A stretch of DNA of 64,000 nucleotides from JAIPDZ01 sp034522175. Lineage in GTDB: Bacteria; Desulfobacterota; DSM-4660; Desulfatiglandales; Desulfatiglandaceae. Position numbers and translations under genes: made by a program. The stretch's first letter is position 1. Each line of letters opens with the position of its first letter. Positions 1 to 9,184 of this stretch are shown one piece after another. The notes beneath the pieces were generated by a model. The model was not told where the DNA came from. It was given only the letters and a program-made list of their open reading frames with translations, and searched no databases. The stretch covers positions 124,001 to 188,000 of the forward strand of contig JAXHLQ010000001.1 in assembly GCA_034522175.1 (NCBI GenBank). The letters are read 5' to 3'.

Positions 1-2276
1 CATCTTGTTGATAATTCAAACTCCAGTTCAGCGATGTTTCTTTTTTGAAAGGACGGAAGTTGAAGGGGTTTGCTTTTGATCACATTTTTCCCTTTGTCAC
101 ACACAACATCAACAAAGCCAATCCACCCTTTTAAGCTTTTAGGGGAATTCCAAAACCAGGAAACCTTATATCGGCCTGGCGGAACAGGAATGTAAGGGCC
201 GTATAGCAACCAGCCGCGTTCACCGCCAGAAGTCACCAACCTCTTTTGATAATCCTTCACCCCTACTCTGGTTCCAAATCCTTGATCCGTGGGGTGATAA
301 GTTAATTTTACTTTCCTAGAAACGGTTATAGTTGCATTGTAAATTCTTTTATAGAGTTTGCGTGGTTTGCCTAATTTACACTTTTCCAAATAATCCCCAC
401 CAATATGAACACTTTTAATTAGTTTCCGATCTATAGAAGGATAAAATCCCAATAAATAAACGCCATTTTTAATTTTATTATCTTCAATCAACTTTATTCC
501 TTTTTCAAAAAGTAAAATAACATTATAATCTAATATATAGGTTATTATTGATGCTAATTGGGCATTATTTGATAATAAGAAAACATTTTTATTCAAATTT
601 CTTAAGTTGGCTTCCAATAAATTATAATTTTTTATAGATTCACTATATATAGATTTGAAAAAATAAGGCTTTGCCATCCAAAATGAATTGGCAAAATAAT
701 AAGCTATAACAGCGGTTATTAATGATATCTTAGCAACTTTATTTAGCCTAATTGAATAAAACCAGTCAAGAAAAATGAATGAAAAGAAAATTACCAGAGG
801 AATTACATGACTGACCCATCTTCTCGAAGCCCATATATGATCGGGCGCTATGTTTGGCTTCCAGGTAAAAATAAAAAATGTACTTATCCCGATAATCATG
901 AGTGGAATCAAAGCAAAATAGTCCTTTTTGTTATTCGATGATTTCCACAAACCGAATATAAATAGCCCGAAGAGAACGGGCGTTAAATACCACGCCAATT
1001 CTTTTATATGTCTGGCATAGAACCAATATCCTAGGCGTGTCCAGATAAAATAATCAAAAATTACCCATATACCTATCAAGATTACCGCTATTTTAAGAAT
1101 AGCCGACAATATAAGTTCGCTCTTCCTCTCCAAAGGAAGAAGTTTTGTTGATAGGAAGTATACTATTAGCCCCAAAATAGGCGAACCATAATTCAACAAA
1201 ACTAATAGGTTAAGACCTCCTGCACGCCACAAATCATTCAGATAGGGGAAGGAATGCAAGTAGCCATCGATAAAACCTATACTACTGCCAACAAGGTACG
1301 AAATCGTAAGGGGCAGTGCCACTATTTTAAAATATTCCCTTTTAAACCCACAAAAAATTAAAACGCCGAAAATAATAAGAACATTTAACGAACCGTCTAA
1401 TCTATTAAGGATACTTAAGCCCAAAACTGATCCTGATATCACTGCCCATGTAAGAGAACGCCGTTCAAAGGAAATGATTAAGAAAAAAACCCCGGTAAAA
1501 AGAAGCGCTACGTTTAAAGTTTCAGTCAGAGTAATTCTTACATTCCAAATAAATGCAGCATTTAGACCCAATGCCAGCATGGCGAAAAGGGCGAAATAAA
1601 AGCCGACAAACCTTCTTGCAACCATAAAAAAGGACCAAAGTGCCACGACGGCAATTGCGCCATTGGCCCGGACCACACCTTCGATGCCTGCAATTTTATA
1701 GCCTATCGCTCCAAATGACGAAAATAGGTGCATAAACTGAGGAATGAGCTGGGCGGGATCATCACTGAGCCCTCTGTCAAAAGCGCTGTAAATGCCAGGG
1801 TACCCTAATTTTATGGCGTTCCCAAATTGGGCATGAAGTTCCCTCAATATCGGCAAATCTAAATCCAATCCACCTGACTTTGCTATATGTACAGCGTATA
1901 ACAAGTACAATCCCGGATCTCGTCCACCCAAAAGATAGTAGGTAGGAAATATGAAATAATATAACAATAAAATCCCAAGACTAGAATATAAAAAAACATA
2001 TTGAACGATAGAAGCCCCTTTCGGATCACTTTCTTTTCTATCAGGACCAAATTTCAAAAAAATAATAACTATTGAAATAATAACAATAGCCATTGCAATA
2101 CAAATATTTTTTGTAGCATATAAATTAAACCTGACAAGTAAATGTGAAACGAAAAGCAATATTAAAAAAGTAATTGAGAAGGATAAAAAATGATTTTCAA
2201 GGGTATCATTTTTATTTAATATCAATCTGCTTAATACTAAAATATATATAATTAAGATTGAATAAAATATTAACAT
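1..2276 (-). CDS. GT39-like membrane glycosyltransferase (partial)
   Basis: An open frame runs from an ATG at 2276 to the window edge without a stop, so the C-terminus is missing. The product has many hydrophobic segments over roughly its first 500 residues. An early loop reads GGRDPGLYLLY, an acidic loop motif typical of GT-C enzymes that use polyprenyl-phosphate sugars (ArnT/PMT-like, GT39). A later loop reads HIWASRRWV, and a soluble tail follows. It probably moves a sugar from a lipid carrier onto a glycan or lipid outside the inner membrane. It is the most distal gene of the minus-strand polysaccharide locus and is clearly more AT-rich than genes further right, as transferred O-antigen genes often are. 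The family call comes from architecture and motif only. Confidence 0.75.
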   Translation of the reverse strand, partial: MLIFYSILIIYILVLSRLILNKNDTLENHFLSFSITFLILLFVSHLLVRFNLYATKNICIAMAIVIISIVIIFLKFGPDRKESDPKGASIVQYVFLYSSLGILLLYYFIFPTYYLLGGRDPGLYLLYAVHIAKSGGLDLDLPILRELHAQFGNAIKLGYPGIYSAFDRGLSDDPAQLIPQFMHLFSSFGAIGYKIAGIEGVVRANGAIAVVALWSFFMVARRFVGFYFALFAMLALGLNAAFIWNVRITLTETLNVALLFTGVFFLIISFERRSLTWAVISGSVLGLSILNRLDGSLNVLIIFGVLIFCGFKREYFKIVALPLTISYLVGSSIGFIDGYLHSFPYLNDLWRAGGLNLLVLLNYGSPILGLIVYFLSTKLLPLERKSELILSAILKIAVILIGIWVIFDYFIWTRLGYWFYARHIKELAWYLTPVLFGLFIFGLWKSSNNKKDYFALIPLMIIGISTFFIFTWKPNIAPDHIWASRRWVSHVIPLVIFFSFIFLDWFYSIRLNKVAKISLITAVIAYYFANSFWMAKPYFFKSIYSESIKNYNLLEANLRNLNKNVFLLSNNAQLASIITYILDYNVILLFEKGIKLIEDNKIKNGVYLLGFYPSIDRKLIKSVHIGGDYLEKCKLGKPRKLYKRIYNATITVSRKVKLTYHPTDQGFGTRVGVKDYQKRLVTSGGERGWLLYGPYIPVPPGRYKVSWFWNSPKSLKGWIGFVDVVCDKGKNVIKSKPLQLPSFQKRNIAELEFELSTR

Positions 2277-2361
2277 TTGATTTACTTTTTAATCATATTC
2301 TTGTTTAAAAATTCGTCTTTATGAATGATATGATACATAGGCTATCGCATTACAAGTATCC

Positions 2362-3540
2362 TCACTGAGGTTTCATAGCGCCCTCAACGATCTGTTTATA
2401 TTTCTTTTTAATTATCCCCCAATCATAATTCTTCTGAACATAGTTCTTACCACAACACGCCATCCTTTTGCCCTTTCCTTCATCAGAAATAAGTAAATCC
2501 AAGCATGCCTCGAACTCATCGTAATCCCTATACCACAGACCCCCGTTACTTCTTCGACATTGGCCCGTCAAAACATTACATCTGCCATTTACCAGCACAG
2601 GCCTTCCACACAGCCAAGATTCCATGATTACCATGCAAAGGCTCTCAAACAGGGATGGTGCGATTAGACATTTGGCTTTTGACATTGCGAAGAACTTGTC
2701 TTCCTCACTGACGAATCCCAATTCAACGATGTCATGCCTTCTGGGTATTTCCATTTGTGAACGACCGATTAGAGCCAGTTTCAACTCATTCGGCTGTCGT
2801 TTCTTGTACATTTCCCAAAACTCAAAAAGCTCCTTGCAACCCTTTGATTCATCAATCCTTCCGACATAAAGAAGAAAATTCGGTGGAAGCTTTAGGCCTG
2901 GTGAAACGTAATTTAAAAATGATGGATCAAATTTGATTCCTACCCCTACAACATCTGAAAATGTACAATCTAAATCAAACCGTTTCACCAAAAAGTTTTT
3001 CTCTTCTTCTGTATTGAAAATGAATCCCTTTGGCTGCCTAAAAAGCTCATCATATATGGAGAGGTAGACTGGAGGTTCATCGTGTGCATTTGGTACTAAA
3101 AAAGCTTTATCGGCCACTAACGGTAATGCCCAAAATGTTGTTTCATATAGATATGTATCAAAAATAAAAGCATCATAGCTATCCCTATTAGCCGCAATAT
3201 AATCTGTTAGCTTCGGGGCATTCGGGCCCTGGGCCCGCATCCATGCTATCTCATCATCCCGGGTGTGGGGCTGACGGAACACTTTTTCACAGAGGCCGTT
3301 AAAAGCCCTTATATCTCTCTTAGTCACAACGGGGAACCTGCGAACCCTCACGCCGTTAATCTCATCTTCTCCTTCAGGATAATAGTTGGCCCAACTCATG
3401 TAATCAAGCGCACAGGTTGTTATGACTTCCACATCCCATGAATGTCTCATCAACTCTGCAATCCATCGGCATTGCAGCTCCGCCCCCCCATTAACCTCTA
3501 AACCATATCTCTGGACAACAAAAGCGACCTTATGAATCAT
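2362..3540 (-). CDS. GT4 family glycosyltransferase
   Basis: A 392-residue GT-B glycosyltransferase. The N-terminus has VVQRYGLEVNGGAELQ, the usual GT4 acceptor-side loop. The C-terminal half has FLLYVGRIDESKGCKELFE and the donor-site segment SLFESLCMVIMESWLCGRPV, which holds the EX7E-type motif. It should transfer a nucleotide-activated sugar to a growing glycan on the cytoplasmic face. Its start overlaps the stop of the upstream two-domain glycosyltransferase by 4 bases (ATGA at 3537-3540), so the two are translationally coupled. Sugar specificity cannot be read from the sequence. Confidence 0.9.
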   Translation of the reverse strand: MIHKVAFVVQRYGLEVNGGAELQCRWIAELMRHSWDVEVITTCALDYMSWANYYPEGEDEINGVRVRRFPVVTKRDIRAFNGLCEKVFRQPHTRDDEIAWMRAQGPNAPKLTDYIAANRDSYDAFIFDTYLYETTFWALPLVADKAFLVPNAHDEPPVYLSIYDELFRQPKGFIFNTEEEKNFLVKRFDLDCTFSDVVGVGIKFDPSFLNYVSPGLKLPPNFLLYVGRIDESKGCKELFEFWEMYKKRQPNELKLALIGRSQMEIPRRHDIVELGFVSEEDKFFAMSKAKCLIAPSLFESLCMVIMESWLCGRPVLVNGRCNVLTGQCRRSNGGLWYRDYDEFEACLDLLISDEGKGKRMACCGKNYVQKNYDWGIIKKKYKQIVEGAMKPQ

Positions 3541-5864
3541 CTTACTTGGCCTTCCATTACATTGAGAAGTTCGTCAAATTCTGACCGCACGTTTTCAGGA
3601 GTAAAATCGGTTCGCCTCTCCCTTTGCGCTTTGAGGATTTTTTCTTTCAAGTGCTCATTTCTTATGATAACTTTTGCGAGCGCTGCGACACTAATAAGGT
3701 CCTTCTTCCCATTGAACATGAGTCCAGCAGTTCCTAACGTCTCAGGTACCGCTGAGCTATTATACGCAAGGATAGGCACATCAAACCACATAGCCTCTAT
3801 CAAAGGGACACAAAACCCTTCATGCTCGCTCATGGACCAGAACAAATCGGCAGTTCTATAAAACGCATGTAGTTCATTAAGCCTGACTTTACCTGGAACC
3901 ACCACATGTCCGTACAGATTTTTTTCACTCAACATATTCATAAGATGTTTATAGTATGGGTCGCTAGCTAAAAACTCACCTATAATTATGAGACGCGCAT
4001 TTGGGTCCATTGAAAGGTAATGAGAAAATGCAGAAATAAGATGATGTTGACATTTATTAGGCGAAATACGCCCAACAAAAAGCAGGTTGGCGACTCCGTC
4101 TTGTAGAGATTTCATTAAACCTGAGTTTGGGGGATTGTCCCATTTACGGGGTGAAATCCCGATGTGAATGGCAAGTGTATTTTTGAATCCAGCTTCAATC
4201 AACTCAGCTTCATTAAACGCCGAAACACCAACGGCAAGAGGAAAGCTTTCTGAAAGGTTTTTTAGATCAGATCGACCCTTTTCCAATAACGCACAGAAAT
4301 CAGGACGGTATGGACTGAAAAACCTTCCAGGTGTAATATTGTGATATATAAGGCATTTTGGACCAGAGTGTTGAATGGCATAATAAGTTACTCCTGAACC
4401 TATGGAATGATGATAGATTATTCCAGATTTGCCACTTATAACATGAGGGGAAAACGCCTTTACGTTTTCTTCGGCCATGAGCAGGTCAAGATGCTCAGCA
4501 AAGATATCCGATTCATAACCGCGTTCACGGAGATAATCTCTTATGTCAAGTGCGTGATTCGAAATCGCATCACCATATGAAGCGCTGGCAAGTAACTGGT
4601 GAATACCTAAAAGGTTTCCTCTATGTTTCACGCAGCTTGATTTGCTTTCCGTCAACCCCTTTATGATCATCTCATAACTATCGATAACACGATCCCAATC
4701 CGCGTTTTCACAAGCAAAATCTCTACCATTCTTGCCGCATTCATCCAGTTCTCTATCACTTAATGAATCGATTATAGAAAATAAATTGGACCACTCCGTT
4801 TGGGACGCAGCAGTCCACCCCCCTTTTGACCTCCCTACAAAACCCGCAGTAGCAAGACATTCAGCGTTCACCGCAACTGGCTTACCATATAACCATGCCT
4901 CCATTATTACCCGGGAATAGCTTTCATTACGACTTGGTTGGAATACTGCCTTGCAGTGTTTGAGCAGACATGATTTCTCGCTTTCAGCAATAAAACCCAA
5001 GTCCATGACTCCGTTAACAAATCCATCATATGAAGTGTTGCCAGGACCTGCCAAAACAAGGGCAAGATCTGAGTTAGAGTTGGATTGTCGAAAATCTGCG
5101 TATGAATTAACTAAAAGATCTACATTTTTCGTTGGTTCCCTGCGCCCGAGATACAGCACAAAACGTAGGCCTTCACTTCCTAATAGGCGTATAGGGAAAT
5201 TCCGGTTCCCTGAAGAAGTTACTTCAACCCCTTCACCAACTATAGTGCTCTTCTCCTTAATCCCAGGTCCGTAAAGCTTTACAGCCAGATTTAGCTCACC
5301 TTCTGAATTGAAAAGAACACCTTTTGCTTTGTGAAATATGTATTCTATCTCTGGCAAATATGCGTATACTTCATCGTGTAAACATGGCTGTAAAAATGCA
5401 TGGTCACAAACAATGGGCAATCCATTAATGATAATGCCATAAAGATAGGGAATAAAAAGAAAGGCCTGATATTCCCTTTTGTTACATTCCAAGTATTCTA
5501 ACAGGTGAGCAGAATTGATATTTTCCTTAACAAATGAAACGGATTCATCTTTTGAGACAGGATTCACCCCCGGTCTTAAATCAGAGTGGGGAATATTCAG
5601 CATCCGAGAGTTAACCTCATCGAAGACCGAACGGTCTCTGGAATTCACCGGGAATCTCCTAATCAGAATCCTATCTTCTGAAACCGATCCTGCCTTCAGA
5701 TGATTTGTTGCCCAATCTTCATGAAAAGCACGGCAGCATGTTGTTAAAACCTCAATAGAAAAACCTCTCCTGGCCAAACGTGTAGCAATTTGCCAAGCTT
5801 GTTGCTCCGCTCCCCCTTTCAGACCCCGACCAAACCACGGAATTACGATAGCAATCGGTTTCAT
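3537..5864 (-). CDS. Tandem two-domain GT4 glycosyltransferase
   Basis: A 775-residue protein made of two GT-B (GT4) units in one chain. The first (about residues 1-395) has FGRGLKGGAEQQAWQIA near the start and an FQPSRNESYSRVIMEAWLYG donor motif. The second (about 415-775) begins near GDAISNHALDIRDYL, has LLFVGRISPNKCQHHLISAF, and ends with the donor motif SEHEGFCVPLIEAMWFDVPI. Each unit appears to keep its own active site, so the protein may add two sugars or a repeated disaccharide. Both ends overlap neighbours by 4 bases (5861-5864 and 3537-3540), placing it in the middle of a coupled operon. Fused bifunctional glycosyltransferases are common in ABC-dependent O-antigen loci. Confidence 0.9.
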   Translation of the reverse strand: MKPIAIVIPWFGRGLKGGAEQQAWQIATRLARRGFSIEVLTTCCRAFHEDWATNHLKAGSVSEDRILIRRFPVNSRDRSVFDEVNSRMLNIPHSDLRPGVNPVSKDESVSFVKENINSAHLLEYLECNKREYQAFLFIPYLYGIIINGLPIVCDHAFLQPCLHDEVYAYLPEIEYIFHKAKGVLFNSEGELNLAVKLYGPGIKEKSTIVGEGVEVTSSGNRNFPIRLLGSEGLRFVLYLGRREPTKNVDLLVNSYADFRQSNSNSDLALVLAGPGNTSYDGFVNGVMDLGFIAESEKSCLLKHCKAVFQPSRNESYSRVIMEAWLYGKPVAVNAECLATAGFVGRSKGGWTAASQTEWSNLFSIIDSLSDRELDECGKNGRDFACENADWDRVIDSYEMIIKGLTESKSSCVKHRGNLLGIHQLLASASYGDAISNHALDIRDYLRERGYESDIFAEHLDLLMAEENVKAFSPHVISGKSGIIYHHSIGSGVTYYAIQHSGPKCLIYHNITPGRFFSPYRPDFCALLEKGRSDLKNLSESFPLAVGVSAFNEAELIEAGFKNTLAIHIGISPRKWDNPPNSGLMKSLQDGVANLLFVGRISPNKCQHHLISAFSHYLSMDPNARLIIIGEFLASDPYYKHLMNMLSEKNLYGHVVVPGKVRLNELHAFYRTADLFWSMSEHEGFCVPLIEAMWFDVPILAYNSSAVPETLGTAGLMFNGKKDLISVAALAKVIIRNEHLKEKILKAQRERRTDFTPENVRSEFDELLNVMEGQVR

Positions 5865-7537
5865 GCTTTGTACCCGAGTACAGCATAATCTTGTGGACCA
5901 TAAAAATAGTCATTGAATCTTTGAACCAGTTCGGATCCATCATCCTTGACTCTGGAAGTTGGCTCATCAGGATGAAGCCTTAGGATCTCAACCTGACAGA
6001 AACCCCTTGATTCAACAAGGAATCTAATCATTTCTGGAGGAAGGGGGTTGCGGTGGGTGGGATCAAAATAGTATTTGAATGACGCAACAAGAATATTCTC
6101 AGGGTTAGGTGTTTCAAAAATTGAGATTCCCCCAGGCTTCAATACGCGCAGTGTTTCATCCAAAAGCTCAACCAGAAGGACAAACGGCAGATGTTCTATA
6201 ATGTGAAAGCCAGTTACGGCGCCCACGCTTGCAGGGGGGAGTCCCTTAAGATATTCTATGGCTTCCTCTTTTATGACCTCCAAGCCAAGACCGCGGCACT
6301 CTTCAACCAGTATATCGTTAATATCCAGCCCCCGTGCAACTTTCCTCGCCTGCTTGAGGACTTCCAACCACTCGCCCCGACCACAGCCAACGTCGATAAT
6401 CGGCGAATCCTCTTTTCCAGCAGCAGTCTCTGAAATGTAGGGCAAATACACCTTCAAACATTCCTTAATATCTTCTCTGGTTCCCCTGAACTGGTCTTCG
6501 AAGGATACATATGCAGCATCCAAAAGATGGTCATTTTCTTTCACCATCTTGGTCATTTGATCTGAAGAAAGCGGTTGAGGGAGCCTTTTTCGCGCTTCCT
6601 CCAAAAGCAACTTGAGTCGCCTTTTCTGGTCAATGATGTTCAACTTGTGATCCCTCGTCTGTCTGAGGATCTCGCGAATTTGGTCATTGTCTGCCTTTGA
6701 TTGAATGTCATTTCTTAAGGCCTTCACCTCATCTCGTTCTGCCTTCCGCTCCAAGGCAGCTACCAGATCGGCCCTTAGATTCCTAACTTCATCGTGATCA
6801 GCCTTCCGCTCCCACGCCGCTTTGAGATCCGTCCGTATTCTCGCAACCTCATCGTGATCAGCCTTCCGTTCCCACGCCGCTTTGAGATCCGTCCGTATTC
6901 GCCCAACTTCATCACGGTCAGCCTTCTGGTTTATTCTTTCCAAAGCAGTAGTCAGTTCGTGCTGTTGGTGTTGACCCAGAATATAGGCACTCCCCTCCAG
7001 TATCTGCATATTCCGAATAACTGTGGGCAAATTGAGGATACCCGTTCCAAGACGGAAAAAATATCCCAGCACCGGTATGCCAAAAGAAGACTGAACAACG
7101 AAATTCAAGAACAGACCGCGTATGTTGACCTTGGCGGCACGACCTTCCGGAGCATAACGCAGCCTTCCCAGGATCTCAGCCTTGGTCATCTTCCCGGCAC
7201 GAAGCTTTCTCAGAAAATATTCGTGGCCCGCTGCATCGGGTTCCCTTTTAAGAGTCCCTCGATAGGCATTTACAATGAATTGCCGGTCATGGTATTTCAA
7301 AAAATCATTGATGTGATAACCCTCTTCTTTGGTTCTGAACGGTTCAGGGTTGCCAACGGCTGCGATCGTTGGGAGATTATCTCCGGTGTTAAAGGGAGAG
7401 GTAGTCGCATGATCGGCAAAGAAAACCTTTCGCGAAGGCACTTCACTGCCCTCTTTTCTCCGCCTGACCTCCTCCCGGATCTTCTCCATCAATTCATCGA
7501 CGTTTATCTCTGGGTTACCGGTTTCTATCATCTTCAA
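5861..7537 (-). CDS. DUF4214 - coiled coil - methyltransferase, possible glycan chain terminator
   Basis: A 558-residue protein with three parts. Residues about 80-140 form a DUF4214-like helical module (FIVNAYRGTLKREPDAAGH). Residues about 195-330 are a long charged coiled coil built from 20-residue repeats (ERKADHDEV...RTDLKAAW). Residues about 360-520 are a class I SAM-dependent methyltransferase with IDVGCGRGEWLEVL as motif I and an EHLPF segment after the third strand. A methyltransferase joined to a coiled coil in an ABC-dependent polysaccharide locus recalls WbdD of E. coli O8/O9, which caps the chain and uses its coiled coil to set chain length. There is no recognisable kinase domain, so a direct WbdD equivalence is inference. 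It is coupled by 4 bases to the downstream glycosyltransferase. Confidence 0.85.
   Translation of the reverse strand: MKMIETGNPEINVDELMEKIREEVRRRKEGSEVPSRKVFFADHATTSPFNTGDNLPTIAAVGNPEPFRTKEEGYHINDFLKYHDRQFIVNAYRGTLKREPDAAGHEYFLRKLRAGKMTKAEILGRLRYAPEGRAAKVNIRGLFLNFVVQSSFGIPVLGYFFRLGTGILNLPTVIRNMQILEGSAYILGQHQQHELTTALERINQKADRDEVGRIRTDLKAAWERKADHDEVARIRTDLKAAWERKADHDEVRNLRADLVAALERKAERDEVKALRNDIQSKADNDQIREILRQTRDHKLNIIDQKRRLKLLLEEARKRLPQPLSSDQMTKMVKENDHLLDAAYVSFEDQFRGTREDIKECLKVYLPYISETAAGKEDSPIIDVGCGRGEWLEVLKQARKVARGLDINDILVEECRGLGLEVIKEEAIEYLKGLPPASVGAVTGFHIIEHLPFVLLVELLDETLRVLKPGGISIFETPNPENILVASFKYYFDPTHRNPLPPEMIRFLVESRGFCQVEILRLHPDEPTSRVKDDGSELVQRFNDYFYGPQDYAVLGYKA
6721..6960. repeat. 60-bp in-frame tandem repeats in the coiled-coil gene
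   Basis: Four consecutive 60-base units at 6721, 6781, 6841 and 6901 encode 20-residue repeats of the coiled coil. The two central copies are nearly identical: 6790-6840 and 6850-6900 differ at about one position. The outer copies are more diverged. The period is a multiple of three, so copy-number change would lengthen or shorten the coiled coil without breaking the frame. Confidence 0.9.
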
Positions 7538-7900
7538 GACCTCATCTTCCCGCCTCTACCCCAAATTCAGGGACTGTCAGGGAGGAGCACGCAAAATGTA
7601 ATCCAAAATTTGCCGGTTTATAAATCATCACAGTGAGTTTGGCAAGGGGTTTTGCCGTCTCCAATCCAGACAGGCCGAGACAGGGGAAATTTCTCACGCA
7701 ACCACATAAAAATGCAAAGCTTTTTCTGTAATGCAGCGATTATCAAGGAATGGCTACCGCCACCCCAAGGTCTCTCCCATCCTCACTCACCCCCATCCGC
7801 TTCGGATTCCATGTCCTCGACACCTCAAACGTCATCACCTCCACCCCTGTCATGCCCAGTCAAGAAAACGCCTGACCGGATACGGTTCAAGTTCCCAGCG
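7538..7900. other. Intergenic gap with a possible gene remnant
   Basis: This 363-bp stretch between the methyltransferase gene and wzt holds no convincing complete gene. On the minus strand, 7743-7853 reads as a 36-codon frame ending in EDGRDLGVAVAIP. It looks more like the C-terminal end of a larger polysaccharide-related protein than random DNA, and may be a decayed gene tail. A promoter for the downstream minus-strand genes would also have to lie here, but I see no clear -35/-10 pair. Confidence 0.35.
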
Positions 7901-9133
7901 TCAACTGTCTTTACAAAGGTCTCCGTAAGCCCTATCCACCTGCACGCGGGGCTTGAGTCTTGAAAAGCCAACGAACCGGAAATCCGCCGCCGAAACCACT
8001 TTAAATGTCTTGATCACATCCACCCATTGATAGCATTCACCTATATGGGTTTCATCGCGGTGCGCAGCAGGCGACAGGGTATATTTGCCTGGGCCCAGGT
8101 TGAACTCATCGATCACGTATCTGACCCGGCATTGCTCCCCCGCCCTGAGCCCGATGGGCACCTTCAGATGGTAGGTGTTCGTACCGAAAACATCCTGGCC
8201 GAACCGGTCCCGTATCAGGATCCCGACCGTCACAGCGTCAATCGCTTCCATGGCCTTGATGCCGATTTCCACACTGCATTTTTCACCTGAAACAAAGACC
8301 TCGCTCTCCTCATCAAACCTGTTTAGCATCTTTGCATCAAGGATCTCCACTTTCAGGTTCCCGTAACTCTTTCTCCCTTCCGCCATATCGCGGAGTTGAA
8401 TCTCCTCACCCTTGGATTTTCTTGCAAGGAGAAAATTATAGGTGTTGATCACCTGATCCGGCTCCCCGGCTTCAACCATCATGCCATGATCCAACAGGAT
8501 GGCCCTGTCGCACAGAACCTTGATGGCATTCATGTCATGGGAGACAAAAACGATAGAGCCGCCTTTCTCTTTAAATTCCCTGATCTTATTCATACACTTC
8601 TGCTGAAAATAAGCATCCCCCACAGACAGGGCCTCGTCCACCACAAATGCCCTCGGGTTCGCATGAATCGCGATTGAAAAGGCCAGTCGCATGACCATGC
8701 CCGATGAGTATGTCTTGATCGGCTCCTGAACAAAATCATCCAGTTCACTGAAGGCGATAATATCTTCAAGTCTCCTGTCGATTTCATCCCTTGACATGCC
8801 GAGGAAAGTTCCGTTCAGATAGATGTTTTCACGTCCGGTAAACTCGAAATTGAACCCGGTACCCAGTTCCAGCAGACCTGTAATCCGTCCCTCTATGTGA
8901 ACCAGGCCTGAATCGGGCAGAAGGACCCCTGTCAGGATCTTGAGCAACGTCGATTTACCGGCTCCGTTTTGCCCCAAAATGCCCAGGTTTTCACCCGCAC
9001 CCACTTCAAAGCTAACATCGTTAAGCGCCTGAAACTCCCGGTGCAGCGGACGCCGGAACACGATCTCCTTAAGACGGTCCACAGGGCGATGGTAGAGTTT
9101 AAACTTTTTGCTTATATTCTCAACCGTTATCAT
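7901..9133 (-). CDS. wzt: Polysaccharide ABC transporter ATP-binding protein
   Basis: A 410-residue ATPase of the O-antigen/teichoic acid export family. The Walker A motif is GQNGAGKSTLLK, the signature region is KTYSSGMVMRLAFS, Walker B is AFVVDEALSVGD, and the switch histidine is in FVSHDMN. Residues about 250-410 form an extra beta-rich domain matching Wzt_C. In characterised systems that domain recognises a modified chain end before export. The presence of Wzt_C and of a methyltransferase in the locus fits export of a capped polysaccharide. It pairs with the permease encoded at 10494-11270, separated by a glycosyltransferase and a small membrane protein. Confidence 0.93.
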   Translation of the reverse strand: MITVENISKKFKLYHRPVDRLKEIVFRRPLHREFQALNDVSFEVGAGENLGILGQNGAGKSTLLKILTGVLLPDSGLVHIEGRITGLLELGTGFNFEFTGRENIYLNGTFLGMSRDEIDRRLEDIIAFSELDDFVQEPIKTYSSGMVMRLAFSIAIHANPRAFVVDEALSVGDAYFQQKCMNKIREFKEKGGSIVFVSHDMNAIKVLCDRAILLDHGMMVEAGEPDQVINTYNFLLARKSKGEEIQLRDMAEGRKSYGNLKVEILDAKMLNRFDEESEVFVSGEKCSVEIGIKAMEAIDAVTVGILIRDRFGQDVFGTNTYHLKVPIGLRAGEQCRVRYVIDEFNLGPGKYTLSPAAHRDETHIGECYQWVDVIKTFKVVSAADFRFVGFSRLKPRVQVDRAYGDLCKDS

Positions 9134-9184
9134 AGGATGCCGTTCAAAAATTGTGCCATCGACAAAAAGATGATCAACCCGATG

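Noticed and set aside
6721..6960. CRISPR array
   Set aside because: The 60-bp units are contiguous, in frame with a coiled coil, and have no spacers.
6794..7636. 280-codon plus-strand frame over the coiled-coil methyltransferase
   Set aside because: It lies opposite the repeat and DUF4214 regions, whose sense product is clearly a protein; the antisense frame reads low-complexity.
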